DNA from: Echria macrotheca
Lineage: Eukaryota > Ascomycota > Sordariomycetes > Sordariales > Schizotheciaceae
Reading direction: 5' to 3'
DNA: 64,000 bases
Assembly (NCBI GenBank): GCA_030411725.1
Contig: MU839828.1
Span: 1,612,001 to 1,676,000, forward strand
The notes under the pieces: generated by a model
The model's input: the letters and a program-made list of their open reading frames with translations, nothing else
The model's database searches: none
What the model was told of the DNA's origin: nothing
Part shown: positions 1 through 12,283 of the stretch, piece by piece
How positions within the stretch are numbered: position 1 is the first letter of the stretch
Layout of the letters: the number at the start of each line of letters is the position of its first letter
Translations under genes and position numbers: made by a program

Positions 1-2304
1 CTGGCCAAAGTTCTCCCAGCCGATCTCGGCGGCCAGCTGCAATGCCGTGTCGAGCTCCCCGTCCTCGATCAGAGCTTCCAAGAGGAACGTCGAGATGGTC
101 GCGCTCGGTGATATAGTGCCCTCTCTTGTCAGAGATCGGTAGAGATGCAAGGCGTCGCTTCCTTGTCGGCAGAGGCCCATCCCCCGGATGAGGTTTGCGT
201 ATGTCGTCTGGGTATAGGCAACGCCGTATTCAGTCATGATCTCTAGGGTCCGGTAAAGCTCGCCCAAGTTCCGCCGAACGGCATAGTGCCTGAGCAGAGT
301 GTTCCATAGAACTACCGAGTCGTTAGGCTGCGACAGTTTCTTGGTTGTTGTACGGCAAATGGTAACCGCCGTGTCGTACTGATCGTTCCTGCAGTACGCT
401 TCAACCACCCAGTTGAGAATTGTCGGCCCTGGCTCGCGTCCCACGCCGCCAAGCCGCTGCACCGCAAGCTCATATAGCTGACGGACGGCATCGAGGTCGC
501 CACGCCGGGCAGCCATCTCCATGACGATCTCGAAAGCTTTCGAGTTCGGATGTGACACCTCGCAGAGGCGAGTAAACGTCTCGATGCACCCCTCGTAGTC
601 CCACGCCGCAGCGTGAGCCCGTAACACGGGGGACATGAGACGAGGCTGTTCTCTTATCTCCACACCCTCCTCTGCATGCATAAGAGGCTTGAGCTTCTCC
701 CATTCCTCTTCGTATACGCGTTTCGTCTCGGCGACGTTGCCCTTGACGGCGACAGCAAGCACTCTGGTGGCCGCCCAACCCACCAAGTCCTTCTTGACAT
801 GCTCAGGGTGGTGTTTGAACCACTCTTTGGTGAGGTGCGAGACAGCTTCCACCTCGCCGGCTTCGGCATATGCATATGCCATCTTCTCGTAAGCACCCGC
901 ATCCATGTGGCCATGGACTGCATACCAGTCCTCCATGACCTGCTCAAGCATTCGAACGTCAAGCCGGCGAAGCACTCTCGTCATCGCTCGCAGAGTTTCG
1001 ATTTCGGGTCGAAAGCCCCGTGTCTTGCGAAAATGGCGATACAGCTTGACGGCCAACCAGCCTCGCCCTTCCTCGGCAAACTTGACAAGATGGAGCTCGC
1101 CGTTGCGAAAGTCCCCAGCTCGTTGGAGGATGAAGTCGACGTGGTTGGGAAATAACGTCAAGGACGTCGTTGCGATGTCCTTGAAAAGAATATCCATCTG
1201 GCTGCAAAAGTCCTTGTAGGTGCGGCTATGCTTCCATTTGACGTGTTTCTGGAGATACACCAAACCGCTCCTGAAGGTGAACGTCTCTGCCAGATGAGTG
1301 AATTTGGAGGGTTCGCATGAGCTGGATTTTTGCGCATTCAGCTTGACCACCTCCATGGCAAAGTCCCAGCGGCCGTCCTTCAGAGCGAACGCGAGGACAA
1401 GGTCTATGGTTGATGTAATGTCGCGTTCGAGAAGCGCCGTCTTGGTCAGCTGCAGAGCTGCGGGCTCGTCTCCGAGAAGGATAAGGACTTTGAGGACACC
1501 TTCGACGACTGGTGGTGTCCATTTTTCCGTCTCCAGCGTGTGGAACAAATCCAGGAGTCTTGTGAGGTGATCCCCCCTGGTCGAGTCTGAGAGATGGGCA
1601 ATAACTGTTGGCTTGAATTCGGCCTGTTCTTCGGGTCCAAGGCTGCTATATCCCATCAAGAGCAAGTCGAATGATTTTCCACGGCCCGAGGCAAGTGCCT
1701 GCTCTACAACTTGACGGCCTGATAGTCCCCGGCCCAGCTCTTGTTGCAACCACCGGCTCGATGACTCCGATACAGCTACCGGCGGTTGTGACACCAACGC
1801 CGGCGAATCTGTGATTCCATCGCCTGTTTCTGGCGGAAGCCGCGGTTCCGTCTCTTCTTCCAGTGACTCGTATGATGCGGCGCCTTGCAAGTCGTCGGAT
1901 GGGCCAGCGGCGTTCGGGGCACTGCTATCTGTAAGGGAGGACAGCAGACGGCTAGGAGCGCCGAGAGATCGTCCGGGCTCGAGACGGGTGAACGGGCTCA
2001 AATACGTCCGCTGAAAGAAACGGACGGCGGCTGTAGGGTATAAGAAGTCGAGAAGAAACGTAGAGGCGGTCATGAGCTGGGTGTTTTTGGGGTTGTCGTT
2101 GCTGGGGATCGTTTGGTTGCGACGGGGCGCCGGCTGCAGGATGAGGGTACGACAGGCGTCGAGGAGCTCAAAGTCGGAAGCGCCATGGCTCCAGAAAGCC
2201 GTGTGCAGACGTCGACGGCTAGTTAGAGGCAGTCGGGGGGCGGTAGGGAGGACTTTTTGGAAGGAGCACGTCTCAACACTCGCCGCCGCCGTCCGCTCCA
2301 GCAT
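1..2304 (-). CDS. Mitochondrial pentatricopeptide repeat (PPR) protein, C-terminus cut by window edge
   Basis: A single open frame runs without interruption from an ATG at 2304 to base 1, giving at least 768 residues, so the 3' end lies outside the window. The N-terminus is rich in Arg, Ser and Thr with almost no acidic residues (MLERTAAASVETCSFQ, then PRLPLTSRRRLHTAFW), as expected of a mitochondrial presequence. The C-terminal half reads as PPR helix pairs, for example VVLWNTLLRHYAVRRNLGEL followed by TTYANLIRGMGLCRQGSDAL. PPR proteins of this kind bind organellar transcripts and support their stability or translation. The overall look resembles the Neurospora COX1 translational activator CYA-5, but that is recollection and not a search result, so no symbol is given. 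No intron is seen. It shares a 383-bp divergent promoter region with SRP68. Confidence 0.85.
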   Translation of the reverse strand, partial: MLERTAAASVETCSFQKVLPTAPRLPLTSRRRLHTAFWSHGASDFELLDACRTLILQPAPRRNQTIPSNDNPKNTQLMTASTFLLDFLYPTAAVRFFQRTYLSPFTRLEPGRSLGAPSRLLSSLTDSSAPNAAGPSDDLQGAASYESLEEETEPRLPPETGDGITDSPALVSQPPVAVSESSSRWLQQELGRGLSGRQVVEQALASGRGKSFDLLLMGYSSLGPEEQAEFKPTVIAHLSDSTRGDHLTRLLDLFHTLETEKWTPPVVEGVLKVLILLGDEPAALQLTKTALLERDITSTIDLVLAFALKDGRWDFAMEVVKLNAQKSSSCEPSKFTHLAETFTFRSGLVYLQKHVKWKHSRTYKDFCSQMDILFKDIATTSLTLFPNHVDFILQRAGDFRNGELHLVKFAEEGRGWLAVKLYRHFRKTRGFRPEIETLRAMTRVLRRLDVRMLEQVMEDWYAVHGHMDAGAYEKMAYAYAEAGEVEAVSHLTKEWFKHHPEHVKKDLVGWAATRVLAVAVKGNVAETKRVYEEEWEKLKPLMHAEEGVEIREQPRLMSPVLRAHAAAWDYEGCIETFTRLCEVSHPNSKAFEIVMEMAARRGDLDAVRQLYELAVQRLGGVGREPGPTILNWVVEAYCRNDQYDTAVTICRTTTKKLSQPNDSVVLWNTLLRHYAVRRNLGELYRTLEIMTEYGVAYTQTTYANLIRGMGLCRQGSDALHLYRSLTREGTISPSATISTFLLEALIEDGELDTALQLAAEIGWENFGQ

Positions 2305-2687
2305 CGCAGACAAGTAGCTCCGGAGCTGCGCAGAGCATTAGCGCATCACGGAGACATATACGGGGTTGCGGCGATCGAAAGACTCCGGCTCAAAGGAGGA
2401 TTTTGCTGTTCAGACGGCGGGACGTGATCCGATCTCCAAATTTTTTGGACGCGATCCGGCCGGTGGAGGCCCAAGCTTCACGGCTCACGCCACTGGAGCT
2501 CTCCCGGAGTGCCCCGAGCGCCCCCTATCGTTAGCGATATCGTTCCGCAATCCGCATCTCAGTTTGTGCGGGGCACAATTGAGAAAATGTGCCCCACCGC
2601 ATGCGATCCCACCAGAGTTCCACGACCAACTGTCATCGACGACCAAACAGCCTCGACGAACCCGAACCCAACCTGCGACGGCAAACC
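2305..2687. promoter_or_regulatory. Divergent promoter region, PPR gene / SRP68
   Basis: This is the 383-bp space between the start codons of two divergent genes, so it must carry both promoters. No specific element is confidently identified. The SRP68 ATG at 2688 lies in a good context (CAAACCATGG). Confidence 0.5.
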
Positions 2688-4689
2688 ATGGACATCACCA
2701 AGCTTGTCGTATCCTCGCGAGAGGCAGCCCTTCTGTATGGCGACTACAGGACCTACCACTCGCAGCTGTCCAAGAAGCTCCTCAATTGTCGCAGAAAGTT
2801 GAACATTGCGACGAAACACCGCGGCAAGTTCCAGCCCAAAGCGGCCGTTACCGCCCAGCAGATCTCCGAGAACCATGAGTTCGCGCCTCCATACTTCCGT
2901 TTCGCATCGTCGCATTCTGACCGGTCCTATGTAGATACCTCCGGCTGCAGCTCCTGACGGCCGAGCGAGCCTGGGCGCAGGCCATGTCCATGAAAGCCTC
3001 CCACTCAGCCGATACCAAGGGACTGCACGGCAAAACCCGGTCACACATCGTATCCCGGCTCGAGAAGGGCGCCAGCGCGGCCGAGGCGCTTGCGGATGCC
3101 TTGTCCGACGATGCCAGTGGTGCTAGCCCAGTCGATGTCATGGAAGCCCGCGCGTATGCCGCCATGCTGAGAGGAGCCGCCTACTTTGAGAAGCAGAGCT
3201 GGCAGGCCTGTCTGAAGAGCTACGCCGTCGCCCGCATTATCTATAGCGCGCTCACGACATCGGTAAAAGGTGACATCTTCAAGGATCTGCTCTCGGAAAC
3301 CATAGACCCCTCGATCCGCTACGCAGCCTACCAGGCCAAGATTCCACGTACCCAGCCGGTTCCCACCATCGCCCGCAAGGCTTTCCTAGCAGCAGATTCA
3401 GACTTGGTGGAGGAAATCAAGGAGAAATACCCGAATGTTCTGGAGCACGCCGACCAGGATGTCAAAAAGGGGCTTGCCGGGGCTGAAAGCGCACCTTCGA
3501 CTCTCACGTGGCGCGGACGGGAGGTCAAGATCGAGGATGCCGCTATCGCCGTCGCCTGGGCCTCCGTGGCCTCGATTAAATCTCGCCTGGCCGAGAAAGC
3601 TGCTTCCACCGAATCCTATCTCCCCAAGGATATGGCAGCCGCCTATGATGACATCCTCATCGCCAGCCAGGACGCAGTTGACGCTACCAAGCAGGCCATC
3701 GACGAACTCAAGGGCGAAGGCGTTCCCCAAAGCGACCCGCGAATGCAGAGCCTCCAGATCACGCGGACAGCCGTTAACTATGAAATGATCAGCTGGCGGA
3801 TTGGCCGGAACCGCGTTCTGGTCGGCAAGGATGACGGAGCGCGCATGGATTTCACACAACAGCCGAAGCGGAAGAAGAAGACCGAGAACGAGACGCCACC
3901 GGAGCAGCAGACCCTCCCTCCAGGCCGACAGATCGCAAGATTGAAGGAGAAGGTAGTCTTGTACGACGGGATACTTCAGAGTATCGAGGCCATCACCGAG
4001 CTGCCGGGTGTCGCCAACGACCAGGAGCTGTCCACCCGGTTGGAAGCCACCTCGCAATACTTCACCGCGCTCAAGTACGTTTCGTATCGCCCAACCCCTT
4101 CTAACTCAGACCACTAACCCAGCCCAGATGCCTCGCCATCGCCCGCTCCCACTCGATAGCCGGCACCCCCCTCAACGCCCTAGCCCTGATCAACCACGCC
4201 CTCTCCGAAACCACAAAGGCCCAACCCGTCCTCTCATCCACCTCGGCCCCCTCCTCCCCGTCTTCCCCGCGGAATATCCAAGTAACCAAAGAAGACATCA
4301 ACCTCCTCCACACCCTCCTAAGCGGCGAACTCCACCGCTCCCGCGCGCTCGTCGAGATCCTCAACACCAACTCAAAGAAACAATCTTCTCCCTCGACCAA
4401 CGACTTCCCCCTGCCCCTCGCAGCCCAGCTCTCAAGTTACCCCGCCGGCGCCGGCGTAAACCTCGAGAACATCGTCACGTATCCGCCCCGGCTCGAGACG
4501 GTCCCCGTCAAGCCGCTCTTTCTGGACGTGGCGTGGAATTATATCGGATATCCGGATAAGTCGAGTGGGAAGGTTGCGGCGGCGGCGGGTAAGGTGCAGG
4601 AGAAGCAGGGAGGTAGTAGTGCCGAGGGGGCGGCCGGAGGGGAGGAGGCGAAGCCGCAGCGGAGAGGGTGGTTCGGGTTTGGGAGGTAG
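2688..4689 (+). CDS. SRP68: Signal recognition particle subunit SRP68
   Basis: Three exons, 2688-2878, 2935-4074 and 4128-4689, give a protein of about 630 residues, close to the family size. SRP68 forms a heterodimer with SRP72 on the 7SL RNA of the signal recognition particle, which targets nascent secretory proteins to the ER. Visible family features are the N-terminal RNA-binding region (GDYRTYHSQLSKKLLNCRRK, then across the splice ENHEYLRLQLLTAERAWAQA), the alpha-helical middle, and a basic C-terminal end RRGWFGFGR. Intron 1 (2879-2934) has an unusual GTTCGC donor but a clear CTGAC branch point and TAG acceptor. It is the only joint that restores the conserved segment. Intron 2 (4075-4127) is standard. 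The gene converges on the mitochondrial Hsp70 gene. Confidence 0.93.
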
Positions 4690-5226
4690 TAACTCTCTGC
4701 CTTTGGCAAGCCCAAAAAGGGATTACCGCGGTTTCCTGGGGGGGGGGATTTGTAGTTGAGCCTAGTCCCAAGGAACCATGGAGTAGCATAGCGTTACCTT
4801 CAATCATGACCGTTCAAGAGAAAACACATCATAATCGAGTTCAATGTGAAGCGTCACATTCACAATCACAGAAATCAGAGCTCAGTGATCAAAAACAATC
4901 AACCATGAGGGGGGATTCTATTATGTTTTGTCGTGGTCATCACCCACTCAACACTTCTATACACAACATGCATCCTATCCTACCCCCCTGGTCCCATCCC
5001 ACCCACCCCGTCTTGTCGTTGAAAATCGTAAAATGATCTTCCCAGGAACAAGTTTTTATGCTCAGAACGCCTTCCGCCAGTCTGCAAGATTAAACACAGG
5101 ACAAGCTCCCAGGCCCTCCAAAAGACACGATATGATACAAGAGAATACAGTGGAGAACCGCTCCAAGCTTAGTCAAACACATGATAGAAAGTAGGGGGTA
5201 TAAGGGGTTCAGTAAGGGGGGGTAGT
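4690..5226. other. Convergent 3' intergenic region, SRP68 / mtHsp70
   Basis: These 537 bp should hold the 3' untranslated regions of both flanking genes. There is a run of G at about 4738-4748. No gene or RNA is recognised. Confidence 0.5.
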
Positions 5227-7370
5227 TTAAGGCTTCTTCTCGCCCTCGGAGCCGGCATCTTGGCTGCCCGTCTGCTGCTCGCCAGTCTCGGCACGGGCCT
5301 TGTGCATCTTGTCAAAGAGGTTCAGGCTGGCAACCTGGAGCTCATCCGTCTTCTCCTTGATCTCAGCGGCCGTGGCGGTGCCCTCGCCCGACTGGCTCTT
5401 GGCGACGAACTCCCGGAGGGAGGCAATCTTCTCGCGGATAGAATCGGCCTCGGTCTTGTCGAGCTTGTCGGCATACTCGTTGAGAGCCTTCTCGGTATCG
5501 TTCAGGACGCTGTCGGCGCGGTTGGCAGACTCAATGGCGGCCTTGCGCTCCTTATCCTGCTCAGCATACTTCTCAGACTCCTCAACCATCGACTGGATCT
5601 CGGAGTCAGAAAGACCAGAGCCGGAAGCAATGGTGATCGACTGATCCTTGTTGGTCGACTTGTCCTTGGCGTGCACGTGGACGATCGAGTCGGCATCGAT
5701 GTCGAAAGTGACCTCAATCTGGGGAACACCACGGTGCGCAGGCGGGATACCAACGAGCTGGAAGTTTCCGAGGAGCTTGTTGTCGCGGACAAGCTCACGC
5801 TCACCCTGGTAGACCTTGATCTCGACGGCAGTCTGGAAATCGGCAGCCGTGGAGAAGACCTGGGACTTCTTGGTAGGGATGGTGGTGTTGCGGTTGATCA
5901 GACGAGTGAAAACACCGCCGAGAGTCTCAATACCGAGGGAAAGAGGGGTAACGTCAAGAAGGAGCAGGTCCTTGACCTCACCGGAGAGCACGGCACCCTG
6001 GATGGCAGCACCAATGGCAACAGCCTCATCAGGGTTGACCGACTTGGCGGGGTCACGGCCGAAGATGCTCTTGACGGACTCGGCAACTTTGGGCATGCGA
6101 GTCATGCCACCAACGAGAATGACCTCCTGGATGTCCTTGGCCTGGAGACCGGCATCCTTGAGGGCCTTGCGGACGGGCTCAATGGTCTTCTGGATCAGAG
6201 GGTCGACCATGTTCTCGAGCTGGGCGCGGGTAAGCTTCTGGTTGATGTGCTTGGGTCCGGAAGAGTCGGCAGTGATGAAGGGCAGGTTGATGTCGGTCTG
6301 GAGCGAAGACGACAGCTCAATCTTGGCCTTCTCGGCAGCCTCACGGATTCTCTGGATGGCCATGCGATCGCCAGACAGGTCGATACCGGAGTCCTTCTTG
6401 AACTGCTGGACGAGGTGGCGAACGAGGTGGATGTCGAAATCCTCACCACCCAGATGGGTGTCACCGTTGGTGGACTTGACCTCGAAGACGCCGTTCTGGA
6501 TCTCAAGAACCGAGATATCGAAGGTACCACCACCAAGATCGTAGACGGCCACAACGCGGTCAGCCTCCTTCTCCAGGCCATAGGCGAGGGCAGCAGCGGT
6601 AGGCTCGTTGACAACACGGAGGACGTTAAGGCCAGAGATCTGACCAGCATCCTTGGTGGCTTGACGCTGAGAATCGTTGAAGTAGGCAGGGACGGTGACG
6701 ACGGCATTCTTGACAGGCTTGCTGAGGTAGGCCTCGGCCGTCTCCTTCATCTTGTTGAGAATGAAACCACCGATCTGCGAAGGCGAGTACCTTTGCCCGC
6801 GCGCCTCAACCCACGCATCGCCGTTGGTGTGCTGGACAATCTTGTACGGCACCTCCTTGATATCCCTCTGGACCTCGGCATCGGTGAACTTGCGACCGAT
6901 TAACCGCTTGGTCGCGAAGAGTGTGTTCTCTGGGTTGACGACAGCCTGGCGCTTGGCGGCGACACCGACGAGACGCTCGCCATCCTCGGCGAAGGCCACC
7001 ACCGATGGCGTTGTCCGCGCACCTTCCGAGTTCTCAATAATCTTGGGGATCTTGCCCTCCATGATGGCAACGGCCGAGTTCGTGGTACCTGTTGATTGCG
7101 ACGTCAGTATGAAGCAGCGATTGAATAATCAAGGCAGCTAGCTTACCAAGATCGATACCGATCACGGCACCCTTGACCTTCTCATCGGACCCCGTCGACT
7201 CGAAGCGTCTGTAGGCAGGAATCACCGGCTTGCGCAGCATGCCCGCGGCGCGGGTAGCTCTGGGAAGCTGTTTGCATTCGTGTCAGCATGGTCCGAACTA
7301 TGAGCTCACACGAGTCGTGATGCGCGGGAGCATTGCCACCTACAGCTCTGGAAAACCGTGCAGGCATCAT
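5227..7370 (-). CDS. SSC1: Mitochondrial Hsp70 chaperone (Ssc1/DnaK type)
   Basis: Three exons, 7370-7344, 7267-7147 and 7088-5227, give 669 residues. The protein is the matrix Hsp70 that drives import through the TIM23 motor and folds matrix proteins. An Arg-rich presequence starting MMPARFSRA and ending near RRFESTG is followed by the ATPase domain. That domain carries phosphate motif 1 (GIDLGTTNSAVAIMEGK, joined across intron 2), phosphate motif 2 (VYDLGGGTFDISVLEI) and the adenosine motif (VILVGGMTRMPKV). The linker KDLLLLDVTPLSLGIETLGG leads into the substrate-binding domain and a Glu/Gln-rich tail ending EKKP. This is the bacterial-type mitochondrial form: it has no EEVD cytosolic tail and no HDEL. 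Introns are 76 and 58 nt. A heat shock element lies about 200 bp upstream. Confidence 0.97.
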
Positions 7371-8261
7371 CTTGACGGCGCGTGATTAAAACGAATTACA
7401 AGCTCCCTTTCTATTAGAGAGAGAAGGTTGAAGGGAGAAACAAAGCTCGGCAGACGGGGATGCGATGGGATTGGGGCTCGAAAGATCGAGTGGTGTATGA
7501 TGGAGAAAAAGGACGTGAAAAGTCGGCAAGCTCCTTTTGTACCGAGAGAGAAAAATTCGCAGCACGGTCATCGAAGGCGTTGGAAATTTCGCTGGCGTCC
7601 ACTGGTCGAAGGGCCGGTGGAGCCCATTGAGTGGACCCACATGCGCGCCGCTCGTCACTGCGCTCAAACCGAGAGTCCCGGTCGGCACACGTGATCTCAA
7701 AGCTCCTGATCCACCCACTCAGAGCTGTCAGTTGGCAATTGGACATGCCGACCCGGAGAAGAAGGCCAGGGTTCCCGTGTCGCAAAAGATCTGACGTGAC
7801 TTGCAGCGCCCTCGCCGCCTCGGTCGAGAGCAAAGCAATTGCAATAAATAGGACAAGAGTTGCAGAGGGGATGCTGAGGGCCGCTGAGGCTGGATCTGGC
7901 TATGGGCAGCAATTAACTAGGCGGGATTGTCCATGCACCCGGCTTCTTTGTGAGGGAGGAGTTTGTTTCAGTGGCGAGGGCTATTTACAATTGCTTGAAC
8001 TGGGTGACGACGGCCAGACCTCGTCTTTCTCCGCCCTCCACCTCGAGCGATGACGATTATTCTGGCGGGTGTCCCCGATCCCACATAGGTAGACAACCGA
8101 CCTCAACGCAACACCGTCGCTCTACTAGCTTCCTTTTCTAGAGCCGCCATCAGTGTGAGACATTCCCATCAAAGTCCTGCAGCGACTGCAGCGCGCCGTC
8201 GCAGCAGCGAGCCAGTTGATGGTAGCATCCCACTCGCCATCGCCAATTTCAACGGCGCAGT
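7371..8261. promoter_or_regulatory. Divergent promoter region, SSC1 / DUF2415 gene
   Basis: These 891 bp separate the two start codons. Apart from the heat shock element at 7573-7591, no element is assigned. Open frames here are short and have no recognisable protein character. Confidence 0.5.
7573..7591 (-). promoter_or_regulatory. Heat shock element upstream of SSC1
   Basis: The stretch contains GAA at 7573, then GAA-nn-TTC at 7583-7590. The first GAA sits exactly 10 bp before the second, so it is in register as a gapped three-unit Hsf1 site. It lies about 200 bp upstream of the SSC1 start. Binding is inferred from the consensus only. Confidence 0.5.
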
Positions 8262-10700
8262 ATGGCCGTCGACCACGATGAGTAAGACCCAATCGCAGGC
8301 CGGTGTGTTTTGGATACGATCCTAATAAATTCTCGCGTCTCGCAGACATGTTCCGACCGAGGACCTGATATTGTCCAAACCCCGGCGCCACTTCCGCGCG
8401 CCAGTCCACGCCATGTAGGTCCCCTCGAGCCGGTGTTGCACGCACAGCTCCCGGCGGCGCGAGTCTGTCCACCGTCGCACACACGTCTGTCTAACCTCTT
8501 TTCCTAGACACTGGCAGCTGCGGTCCCTCATTGGCGTCCAGGGTCGGAATTTCGTCTACCACGTCACGGGCGACCAGAACAAGAACATCCAGCGCCTTAA
8601 CACGACGACGTTCGAAGCCGAAACCATCAAACGACTCCCCTTCTCCCCGAGGTGTCTGGTTGCCGAGAATGGCTGGATCTGCTGTGGCGGCGAGTTTGGC
8701 GACTTCGCATCCATCCAGGCCCAGGACGCCGCCCCGACCTTCAACCCGTACAATGTCTCGCTCGGCCTCGCAGACCTCGACGAGACCGAGTCCCCTCCGC
8801 CCGAGGACATCATCTTCCTCTCGCTAGCGCGCGCCCGGTCAGCCAAGAATCTCATGGCGGAAACCAAGAAGTTTGGAAAAGAGCTAGTCAACTGCATAAC
8901 GCTATGGTTCCCGTCCGAATCGCTACCTGCATTCGAGGGCGCATATACGGAGCCCATGGCGGTGCTATCCAACAACGACAAGACCGTGACGGTAATCAAA
9001 CTTCGAAGCCAGGAGTCGGAGCAAGTGCTTACCTACCCCGACTGCGTCAACCGAGCAATCATCTCTCCAGATGGACGACTGTTGGTGGCCATTACAGACG
9101 ATCCGTATCTGTACATGCACGAAAGGGTGGAACGCCCGCTAAATAGGGGACCCTACCGGATGGCAGACAAGCCTAAATATGAATGGAGCCCATGTGGTAG
9201 GATTCATCTGCGGCACCAGAGTCCGGATGCGCCCACCACTGTGAGGTGAGATGACCGGAATTCGAGGTCTGCAAGCCAGTGGCTGACCAGCAGTAGGGGC
9301 AGCTTTGCCGCATGCTTTTCCAGTTCCGGCAAGTACCTGGCTGTCGGGACGCAATCTGCAAGTATCTCTATCTTCAATGTGGACGCCTTAACCATCCCGG
9401 GCGCGGACCCGCTCATCACCTGTTTCTTCGCCTCGAGGCCGAACGCCGAGCACGGCGCAGTCCGGGACATGGCATTTGCCCCCGGCTGCAGCGACTTGCT
9501 CGCTTGGACTGAGGACCGCGGCCGTGTGGGTATCGTCGACCTTCGAAATGGCTACATCTCTCGGCAGATCATTGCTCTGGACCAGACGGAGGACTTTGAA
9601 CACATCACAATCACGGATAGGACCACCATCGACCCGCGACTCCTTGAGCAGAGGGCAGGTGATAATCTGACGTCGGCTTTTACCAGCTCACTAGATCTCT
9701 CTCTTCAGAGTCCCGTCTCTCTACAGGCCCAAGCCCTCCGCGCGCAGACGAGGGAGGCTCTGGCTCGATATCTGTCGCCGCTGACAAGTGAAGAGACATC
9801 TGTTCTCGACGCCATAACAGAAAACCGCCGACGACAGCAAGATCGGGAGCAGCGCTCCCAACAAGGTGCCACTCGCCAGGACACGGCGTCTCAAAACGCG
9901 CGGGCTCAGTGGAACAGCCGGATAACCCGCTCAGGTCCGACATCCGACAATGCAGGGACGGCATCACGCGAGCGCAGTTCTAGCATAACACGCACAGTCA
10001 ACGAGATTATGGGCGGCATCCGCGACCAGCGCGAGCGACTTCGGGAGCTTCGCGATGCGCAGGAGCGGTTGCGCGCTCCGCAACGTGACGACAGCACCAG
10101 CGATAACGATAGGCGGCGGCCCGTCATTACGCCCTCGGGACGCGCGAGCACACAAACAGCGGCGGATATTCCAGCCCATGAGCGTCGTTCACTCCGCCAG
10201 GCCATGGACCATATCATTGGTAGCAGGGAGGTATCGGAGACGCCTGGCTACACCTCGTATGGTAGCGGCTTCGATCCGTCGTCATTCACCACGCGCAACG
10301 CCGGCACTTCGGGTCAAACGGGCGGCGGCGCGGGTGCGGGTGCGGGTGCGGGTGCGAGTAATTCTCGGGCGACGGGTCCGATACCGATCGTGCGGTATGC
10401 TGATATCGACGCCCGTCGGGATCGGGCCTATCTGATGCGCGACTGGGATGATACGCGGGCGAACCGGCGGATGGAGCGGTTGTTTCAGCGGGGCGAGGCA
10501 AATCCGGCGGATCCGTATGATACGTCTGGGTTGGCCTGGAGTGATGATGGGGAGATTTTGTGAGTTTTTTTTTTGTCGTCTATCGTGAACCCCGCGTGCT
10601 AATTTGATATGATAGATTCGTCGGTGCCGACGACGGTATATTCGAGCTCCACGTAAACCAGCAAGGGAGGAAATTGTTTCCGAGCGTGAGCATGAGGTGA
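8262..10700 (+). CDS. DUF2415 / WD40-like protein
   Basis: Five exons, 8262-8281, 8346-8414, 8508-9245, 9297-10559 and 10616-10700, give about 724 residues. Introns are 51-93 nt. The N-terminal half looks like WD-type beta-propeller sequence (SSSGKYLAVGTQSASISIFN, FVGADDGIFELHV at the end). The central segment AFAPGCSDLLAWTEDRGRVG followed by IVDLRNGYISRQI matches my memory of the fungal DUF2415 domain. Further on comes a charged coiled-coil-like stretch (RDQRERLRELRDAQERLRAP) and a Gly-Ala dipeptide run near 10330-10356. A short last exon completes a final propeller strand, which supports the last splice (donor GTGAGT at 10560). The molecular function is unknown to me. It diverges from SSC1. 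Confidence 0.8.
10330..10356 (+). repeat. In-frame GGTGCG hexamer repeat (Gly-Ala run)
   Basis: About four copies of a six-base unit code for alternating Gly-Ala within the DUF2415 protein. The tract is in frame and probably varies in length between strains. Confidence 0.8.
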
Positions 10701-12283
10701 TTTTCAGGGGAGCGAGAAGAGATTGTACGAAACGACGACATAGGGAGGGGTACACGGCGGTTATCTTTGAACCTTTTTTTAAGTATCGAATGGATTCCCT
10801 GGGAAACGTCGGTTCGGAGTTATGGGTTTGATATATACACATATATACATCTGAGGTATTGGTGATAGGGAGGTGGAAAGGGGACGACGGGCCGGTGGAA
10901 GTGAGGGGGGTCGGTGGGTGGATAGGTGGATAGGTGGGTTGAATGAAAGGAAATAGGAAATTGGGATTGGGATTAGGGGGTTTATATACATGCTCCCTTT
11001 GGGACTGGGACCGGGAATAGGAATGCGATGCGATGTCATGCGATGCGGTGTTGTATTTATCAAGGGAGAGAAATGAATATGAGCATTTTTGTTCGTCTTG
11101 TACTTGTTTTGGGGAGGGGAGATAATAAGATGTGGTGTGTCGAGGCGAGTTGTTCTACTAGCCTGGTGGATGGTGTGGGAAACTAGACCTAAGCTCTCTG
11201 CAGAGAATCTTATGTGTGTACATTGAGGTAAGTAAGAACTGGCTCAGCGAGAGCTGGGCTTAAGTCATCGATCTATCTAGACTATTCTGGTGCCTTGGTT
11301 TGGTTGGCCCCGAATACACGTAGCCCCATCTGTTTGGCTAATTAGTTGCCTGCAAGTAAACAAAGGAATCTGAGATAGTGTGATGTCAGTCCGGCGGCGC
11401 GCACCAGCAGCACTGGCGACCCGGGGCTACCCGTCAGGGTGCTCATCAGGGTGCCCATCAGGGTGCCTGAATCGCCGCCACAGATGGTGTATGTAGGACA
11501 AAACTAGGTACTCTGTATAATCATCAGGCCACTTGCGTATAAGCCTGGTGGGTTGACTTGACTGCTTGGTGTTAGGTCTAGTTCTAGTTCTAGTTCGTGA
11601 GTATTCCGTACCTACCTCTACATGAGTAAGTATATATATTCAATTGAGGAAGGTATAAAATCCATTGTTCCTGGACTCTTGGACTCTTGGGCTTGGTTGA
11701 CCCCTGGGTACTGGGTACGGAATAAGGAGGTCAAGAATGGGATGGGTTGCAAGACTAGAATGGGACTTGGGACTTGGCGGACTCAAACCAGGGTTCCATT
11801 CACTTTCTTCTGGGCAGGAGTTAAAGAACTACTAGTATGCATCTATCAGATTTCCTAAGAGAACTCGACCACTAAAGAATGGGTTGAACGCCCGCTAGGC
11901 ATGTCTTGTTAACTTCCGGATTCGATGCGATAGAACTACTTCCTCCGTGCCCCCACCCAGCGCGAACTATGTCATGTTAGGTAGATGCCCATACAGCCAG
12001 CAAGCCATTCGCTCGTCTCTTAGTATCTTGGATGGTAATATCTTGGATTGTCTGCCTCTTTTGGATCACCGAGACACAATACCACAGTACAACCACTGGG
12101 CTTTTTACGAGAATGAGTGTAGGTATATTAGTCTAGACGTAATAATCATTGCTTGCCGAGCGGATGCTAGGCTCAAGAAGAGTACGAGTAGAGTTTAACA
12201 TCGAAACATAAGGAACCGAGCATGGTATCCCTAACCAACCAACACCACTTCGCCTGGCAGAGAGTTATAAATACATCCATCCA
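10701..12283. other. Convergent intergenic region without a recognised gene
   Basis: About 1.6 kb lies between the ends of the DUF2415 and L2HGDH genes. It is G/T-rich near 10.85-11.1 kb and contains short direct repeats at 11432-11467 and a CTAGTT triplication near 11580. No coding or RNA gene is supported. Confidence 0.5.
11432..11467. repeat. Three 12-bp tandem repeats (catcagggtgcc type)
   Basis: Three adjacent 12-base units follow each other. The last two are identical and the first differs at two positions. Confidence 0.85.

Noticed and set aside
5260..6903. 547-codon open frame antisense to SSC1
   Set aside because: Antisense open frames opposite Hsp70 genes are a known effect of strong codon bias. 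The protein is a Leu/Gly/Val-rich repetitive shadow without domain character, while the sense strand codes for full mtHsp70.
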